Source of the DNA: Lachnospiraceae bacterium
GTDB lineage: Bacteria; Bacillota; Clostridia; Lachnospirales; Lachnospiraceae
Reading direction: 5' to 3'
DNA: 9,740 nucleotides
Assembly: GCA_003447295.1 (NCBI GenBank)
Contig: DLZQ01000082.1
Span: forward strand, 1-9,740
Shown: positions 6,402 through 9,740 of the stretch, in pieces
Position numbering within the stretch: position 1 is the stretch's first letter
Layout: each line of letters starts with the position of its first letter
The notes under the pieces: model-generated
Database searches by the model: none
What the model saw: only the letters and a program-made list of their open reading frames with translations
Told to the model about the DNA's origin: nothing
Made by a program: the position numbers and the translations under genes

Positions 6402-7057
6402 TGATAAAAATATTGATCGTGGATGATGAAAAGCCGATCTGTGATCTGATCGATCTGAATCTGTCGGCAGCAGGATATTTTTGCAAAAGCGTACAGGACG
6501 GCATGAAAGCAATCGAATGCATCGAGAGAGAAAAATTCGATCTGATCTTGCTGGATATTATGCTTCCGGGAGTGGATGGCTTTGACATCATGGAATATAT
6601 CAGACCTTTAAAGATCCCGGTGATCTTCATTACAGCCAGGGGAGATGTGAGGGATCGTGTAAAGGGGCTGCGGCTTGGCGCAGAGGATTATCTGGTGAAG
6701 CCCTTTGATGTCGTGGAACTTCTGGCGAGAGTGGAAGTCGTATTGCGCAGATTCCATAAGATGGGAGCACAGTTGTCTGCCGGTGATGTGGTGGTGGACA
6801 TGGATGCCAGAATGGTGACCAAGGCAGGAATGCCGGTGGTGCTGACCAATAAGGAGTACGGACTTTTGTTGTTGTTTATCCAGAACAAAAATATCGCCCT
6901 GTTCAAGGAAAGTCTGTATGAAAAAGTGTGGGGCGAAGAGTATGACGGAGATAGCAGAACCTTAGAACTTCATGTGCAGCGCCTGCGCAAGAAGATGGGA
7001 TGGGAGCGTCAGCTGGTAGCGGTCTATAAGGTGGGATACCGGCTGGAGATCGCATAA
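6401..7057 (+). CDS. OmpR/PhoB-family response regulator
   Basis: 218-residue cytoplasmic two-component regulator. Receiver domain (about 1-118): MIKILIVDDE with acidic pair D8/D9, phosphoacceptor D52 in LILLDIMLPGVDG, T78 in FITAR and K100 in DYLVKPFD. The C-terminal winged-helix DNA-binding domain (about 125-216) shows LTNKEYGLLLLF, VWGEEYDGDSRTLELHVQRLRKKMG (recognition helix region) and VYKVGYRLE. Length is typical. The start at 6401 gives the standard receiver N-terminus; the frame is open upstream but that reads back into the preceding gene. GGGGGTGG (6385-6392) lies 8 nt upstream. It overlaps the preceding stop codon by one base and is followed 26 nt later by its presumed kinase. Target genes cannot be deduced here. 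Confidence 0.95.
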   Translation: MIKILIVDDEKPICDLIDLNLSAAGYFCKSVQDGMKAIECIEREKFDLILLDIMLPGVDGFDIMEYIRPLKIPVIFITARGDVRDRVKGLRLGAEDYLVKPFDVVELLARVEVVLRRFHKMGAQLSAGDVVVDMDARMVTKAGMPVVLTNKEYGLLLLFIQNKNIALFKESLYEKVWGEEYDGDSRTLELHVQRLRKKMGWERQLVAVYKVGYRLEIA

Positions 7058-7083
7058 CCCGGAGCGGGTAAAAGGAGAGATAT

Positions 7084-8514
7084 ATGAAATTTTCCTGGAA
7101 AATACTGTTTTGTACGATGTTGATCATGGCAGCGGCATGCGGAGCAAGCGGTTATTTTTTTGTAAATTATGTATTTCAGACCTCCATGGAGCGTGAGACC
7201 AGACAGGCACTTGATGAAAGCAGTATTTTGAGGTTCGCTTTTGAGACGGCAGCTTTAAATATTCCATCCAAATATGATGTGCTTCCGGACGGAACGGTGG
7301 AACAGATCGGAGTATACCTGGAGAACAGTGGACAGCACGGCAACAGATTGCTGCGGATCAGTGATGAGAACGGTAAGGTGCTGTATGCCAGCGAAGGGTT
7401 TACCGGGGATACTTCTCTGTGGGAAGAACGCGGAGAAAATACGAGAGTGTACCGGGTATTGCAATCGGGGGATTCCTATTATATCCAGACACAGACCAGG
7501 ATCAATGTGTCCGACCGAATGCTTACGTTAGAGACCATGAAAAATGTAACTGCGGTATATACGGAGAGGACGGAAGGATTTCGGATGTATCGTCAGGTTA
7601 CGGTGATCGTATTGTTATGCAGTGGAGCGGTCATGACGCTGATTGCCTGTTGGCTGACCAGACCTATCAGACTTTTAACCCGTGCCACCGGCAAAATGGC
7701 GGAGGGAGAATACAGCTATCGCGCGGAGCAGATCAGTAATGATGAAATGGGACAGCTGACTGCAGATTTTAACCGCATGGCAGAGGCGCTGGAACAGAAT
7801 ATTCAGAATTTGGAAAATGAAGTCAGAGCCAGAGAAGATTTTATTGCCGCATTTTCCCATGAACTGAAGACACCGCTGACTGCCATGATCGGTTATGCGG
7901 ATATGCTGCGTTCCCGGAAATTGGATGATGAGAAGCATTTTTTGTGTGCCAATTATATCTATACAGAGGGAAAACGCCTGGAGACTATGGCACTCAGACT
8001 GTTGGATATCATTGTGACCAGACGTAAGGAGATCGATCGTAAGACTACAAATGTCTCCGGTATTTTCTCGTATCTGCAGGAAATCTATGATGAGACCAAG
8101 AACCCGGAAGACGGCAGGGTGAAGGTTGACATCAGCTGGGAAAAGGGAGAACTCTATGCCGAGGAGAACCTGTTGAAGACTGTTTTGATCAATCTGACCG
8201 ATAATGCCATCAAAGCCTCTGAGGAGGGGCAGACCGTGGAGATCACAGGAAGGCGCATGGAGAACGGTTATTATTTTCAGGTGCGGGATGAAGGAATCGG
8301 TATCCCCGAGGAAGAACTTCAAAAGATCACGGAGGCTTTTTATATGGTGGATAAATCCAGATCCAGGGCTCATAACGGAGCGGGACTGGGGCTTGCACTG
8401 TGTACCGCTATTCTGGAGCTGCATCACAGCCGCCTGAAGATCGAGAGTACGCTGGGGTTTGGAAGCTGCATGAGCTTTCTGATTCCAGACGAGGGGGGGA
8501 AGTCGGATGAATAG
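7084..8514 (+). CDS. HAMP-domain sensor histidine kinase
   Basis: 476-residue membrane kinase, presumed partner of the upstream regulator. Order: TM1 (about 7-30), an extracytoplasmic sensor region (about 31-170, containing RISDENGKVLYAS, possibly a Cache/PAS-like fold), TM2 (about 171-190), HAMP (about 191-243, LTRPIRLLTRATGKMAEGEY ... DEMGQLTADFNRMAEAL), DHp with H259 in AFSHELKTPLTAMIGY, then the catalytic domain with N box N370/N374 (LINLTDNAIKAS), G1 DEGIGIP (402-408), F box F419 (TEAFYMVDKSRSR) and G2 NGAGLGLALC (431-440). All boxes are intact, so it should be active. AAAGGAG lies 6 nt before the ATG. The 3' end overlaps the next gene by 8 bases. The signal sensed is unknown; exported proteins on both sides suggest it is not sensed by the kinase alone. 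Confidence 0.95.
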   Translation: MKFSWKILFCTMLIMAAACGASGYFFVNYVFQTSMERETRQALDESSILRFAFETAALNIPSKYDVLPDGTVEQIGVYLENSGQHGNRLLRISDENGKVLYASEGFTGDTSLWEERGENTRVYRVLQSGDSYYIQTQTRINVSDRMLTLETMKNVTAVYTERTEGFRMYRQVTVIVLLCSGAVMTLIACWLTRPIRLLTRATGKMAEGEYSYRAEQISNDEMGQLTADFNRMAEALEQNIQNLENEVRAREDFIAAFSHELKTPLTAMIGYADMLRSRKLDDEKHFLCANYIYTEGKRLETMALRLLDIIVTRRKEIDRKTTNVSGIFSYLQEIYDETKNPEDGRVKVDISWEKGELYAEENLLKTVLINLTDNAIKASEEGQTVEITGRRMENGYYFQVRDEGIGIPEEELQKITEAFYMVDKSRSRAHNGAGLGLALCTAILELHHSRLKIESTLGFGSCMSFLIPDEGGKSDE

Positions 8515-9334
8515 ATGGAAGAGCTGTTCTTTGGGCTTTGCGGTAGCAGTGGCGGTCATTCTTGCAGCACTGTGGGGTCCGGAATGGATCGCGGCCAAAA
8601 GGGATGAGAGACTCTTAAACAGTATTACCACAGAGGCAGTGGAAGGAGCGGAAGGATATCGTTACCGCATGAGCAGCAATCAGAAGCTGTATCTTTTGGG
8701 AAGATGTCTGAGCAGCCAGACCCTGCCGGAGAGTGAACTGCGTTTTCTGACCAGAGTGGACAGTGAGGCAGGAAACTACGGAGAAATGACGGGTACCTAC
8801 GCGTTTGTGGAGAATCGTCAGCAGCCGGGAGAGGGACAGATTCAGGAGGAAGCGGTATATGAGGCATGCAACAGAGAGATTCAGGCCCTGAAGGAGCAGG
8901 GAATTCTTCCCGGGGAAGTAAAGGAAGTGTCGGAAGACTCTTACGAAGCGGTGATCTGCTCAGCCATCGATGTGCTGGAGCCGAGGAATAATCTCTCCGT
9001 ATGGAAACTCAGCCTGTCTACGGACGTAAGGAATGCGGATAAGAGTAACCGTTTTCTGGATATTTATCTGGATGCGGATACCGGAAAAATTTATGAATTC
9101 TATGTCCGGACCGGACAGCAATGGGAAGACATCGATACGGATGCCATGATCGACCGGTATGCGGAATATCTGGAATTGACCGGTCTTGAAAAATATGAGG
9201 ACCCAAATCCGCTGTTGGAGACGACGCCGTATTTTGCCAAGTATACTTTCCCTGGGGAGGAGGAAGGCAGTACCACGGTGACCATCGGTTACTATGAAGG
9301 AATCCGTGAGCTTTTCCTCAAAGTAGGAAGATAG
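8507..9334 (+). CDS. Single-pass membrane protein of unknown family in the kinase operon
   Basis: 275 residues, not recognised. A short basic N-terminus (MNRWK) and one hydrophobic helix (about 8-24) indicate a signal anchor with the remaining ~250 residues outside. The exterior part is acidic. It has a helical segment around 111-132 and a strand-rich stretch FLDIYLDADTGKIYEFYV (183-200), which resembles the Asp-x-x-x-Gly turn of PepSY/YcdB-like or YycH-like accessory proteins, but not closely enough to name. The ATG sits inside the end of the kinase gene (8-base overlap, ATGAATAG) behind a GGGGGGGAAG purine run, so translation is probably coupled to the kinase. Position suggests an accessory or modulator of the kinase, or its target. 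No promoter or terminator separates it from the kinase. Confidence 0.8.
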   Translation: MNRWKSCSLGFAVAVAVILAALWGPEWIAAKRDERLLNSITTEAVEGAEGYRYRMSSNQKLYLLGRCLSSQTLPESELRFLTRVDSEAGNYGEMTGTYAFVENRQQPGEGQIQEEAVYEACNREIQALKEQGILPGEVKEVSEDSYEAVICSAIDVLEPRNNLSVWKLSLSTDVRNADKSNRFLDIYLDADTGKIYEFYVRTGQQWEDIDTDAMIDRYAEYLELTGLEKYEDPNPLLETTPYFAKYTFPGEEEGSTTVTIGYYEGIRELFLKVGR

Positions 9335-9383
9335 AAAAATAAAATACGCATAGATTTTTTACAAAAAAGATTAAAATCACTAC

Positions 9384-9412
9384 TTGACGTTAGCACACTA
9401 AAGCAGTACTAT
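9384..9412 (+). promoter_or_regulatory. Promoter of the T-box transcript
   Basis: TTGACG (9384-9389, 5/6) and TACTAT (9407-9412, 4/6) with an exact 17-nt spacer. Initiation near 9419 would place the whole T-box leader in the transcript. The 49 nt between the previous stop codon and this promoter are AT-rich, with no convincing terminator hairpin for the upstream operon. Confidence 0.7.
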
Positions 9413-9652
9413 AAATAAAAATTAAATACAGCGGTAAGAAAACCATTGATGTGGAGATAAAGACAGTTCGTGCACTTACAGAGAGACCGGATGCTGAGAA
9501 AGGTTGGAACGCAGGTTGTTAAATGGACCACGGAGGGCGCAGTCAAAGAGGACACATAGAATCTTAAGACCTCAAGTATTCTGCGACGTGAGGGCATACG
9601 TCAGTTGCCGGGGATATGTTGGTATCCTGTAAGAGCACAAGCAATTGTGAAG

Positions 9653-9691
9653 CAAGGTGGCACCGCGGGAAATGTAAATAACCCGTCCTTG
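9653..9691 (+). promoter_or_regulatory. T-box antiterminator
   Basis: CAAGG (9653-9657) pairs with CCTTG (9687-9691), and GCGGG (9665-9669) pairs with CCCGT (9682-9686). This leaves the canonical 7-nt bulge TGGCACC (9658-9664) that binds the acceptor end of uncharged tRNA. Its 3' side overlaps the terminator stem, so the two structures exclude each other. Confidence 0.9.
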
Positions 9692-9724
9692 ACAGAAGCA
9701 GATTCTGTCATGGGCGGTTTTTTT
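9683..9724 (+). terminator. T-box regulatory intrinsic terminator
   Basis: The 5' arm (9683-9697, CCGTCCTTGACAGAA) pairs with the 3' arm (9703-9717, TTCTGTCATGGGCGG) around the loop GCAGA, a 15-position stem with one G-U pair and one T-T mismatch, followed by seven T (9718-9724). Forms when the tRNA is charged. Only 16 bases follow in the window and hold no gene start that I can support. Confidence 0.93.
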
Positions 9725-9740
9725 ATGGGCTTTAGCCTGT

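Larger units (their letters stand above)
9419..9724 (+). promoter_or_regulatory. T-box riboswitch, predicted tRNA-Trp specific
   Basis: Complete T-box leader that reads uncharged tRNA and controls the gene to the right of the window. Stem I: GTGG (9451-9454) pairs with CCAC (9528-9531) below the specifier loop (AGATAAA / AAATGGA); GACAG (9462-9466) can pair with TTGTT (9516-9520) above it; then AGAGAG (9480-9485) and the distal loop GGATGCTGAGA (9489-9499), which fits the consensus GGNUGGUGNGA. The specifier is TGG (9524-9526), preceded by AAA and followed by the conserved purine: UGG, Trp. Stem II region: CGCAG/CTGCG, and a GACGT/ACGTC hairpin whose loop TGAGG can pair with CCTCA, a stem IIA/B pseudoknot. 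Stem III: GGGATA/TATCCT (9611-9628). T-box AAGGTGGCACCGCG (9654-9667): its UGGC matches a GCCA tRNA end, discriminator G73, as in bacterial tRNA-Trp. Downstream gene predicted to be trpS, a Trp transporter or Trp biosynthesis. Confidence 0.93.

Noticed and set aside
7675..8631. Long open frame antisense to the histidine kinase
   Set aside because: It lies opposite a kinase gene with all catalytic motifs intact, lacks a recognisable domain and ribosome binding site, and its composition is that of a shadow frame. Similar antisense frames at 3306-3914, 3911-4429 and 4790-5311 were dismissed for the same reason.
9335..9383. Terminator for the signalling operon in the T6/A6 stretch
   Set aside because: The T-run and A-run are separated by only 2 nt and have no GC-rich stem, so no stable terminator hairpin can be drawn.
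1..9740. Mobile elements, CRISPR, tRNA/rRNA genes
   Set aside because: No transposase or integrase-like reading frame, no regularly spaced direct repeats, and no cloverleaf or rRNA-like sequence was seen on either strand.

Overview
The window looks like a chromosomal core-plus-signalling segment from a Gram-positive Clostridia, most likely a Lachnospiraceae-type gut anaerobe. This is inferred from several things: strong AGGAGG-type ribosome binding sites, a phosphotransacetylase/acetate kinase pair for acetate fermentation, a pyrophosphate-type phosphofructokinase, a bacillus/clostridium-type tRNA(Met) cytidine acetate ligase, a catabolite-responsive element and a T-box riboswitch. No insertion sequences, phage genes, CRISPR array, rRNA or tRNA genes were seen.

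Layout from left to right. (1) 23-1258, minus strand: tmcAL, the acetate-using enzyme that acetylates the wobble cytidine of elongator tRNA-Met. (2) 1259-1555: a divergent control region with a near-perfect cre site, a cluster of inverted repeats, a sigma-A-type promoter for pta and a probable promoter for tmcAL. (3) 1556-3878: pta and ackA, which convert acetyl-CoA to acetate plus ATP. (4) 3977-5218: a PPi-type 6-phosphofructokinase. Both intergenic gaps (pta-ackA and ackA-pfp) hold a strong RNA hairpin and a promoter-like sequence overlapping the preceding stop codon. (5) 5262-9334: four tightly packed genes forming a membrane signalling module: an exported protein with two DxDxDG calcium-type loops in an apparent internal duplication, an OmpR-family response regulator, a HAMP sensor histidine kinase and a small single-pass membrane protein of unknown family. 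(6) 9384-9724: a promoter and a complete T-box leader. Its specifier reads UGG and its T-box bulge reads UGGC, which together point to tRNA-Trp. The controlled gene lies beyond the right edge.

How the parts may work together: the left half is central carbon metabolism (PPi-driven glycolytic entry, acetyl-CoA to acetate and ATP), with an acetate-consuming tRNA-modifying enzyme sharing the control region. The signalling module follows pfp after only 43 bases with no terminator visible, so it may be partly co-transcribed with it. Its input and target genes cannot be read from this window. The most open biology is in the two unassigned exported proteins that flank the regulator/kinase pair.
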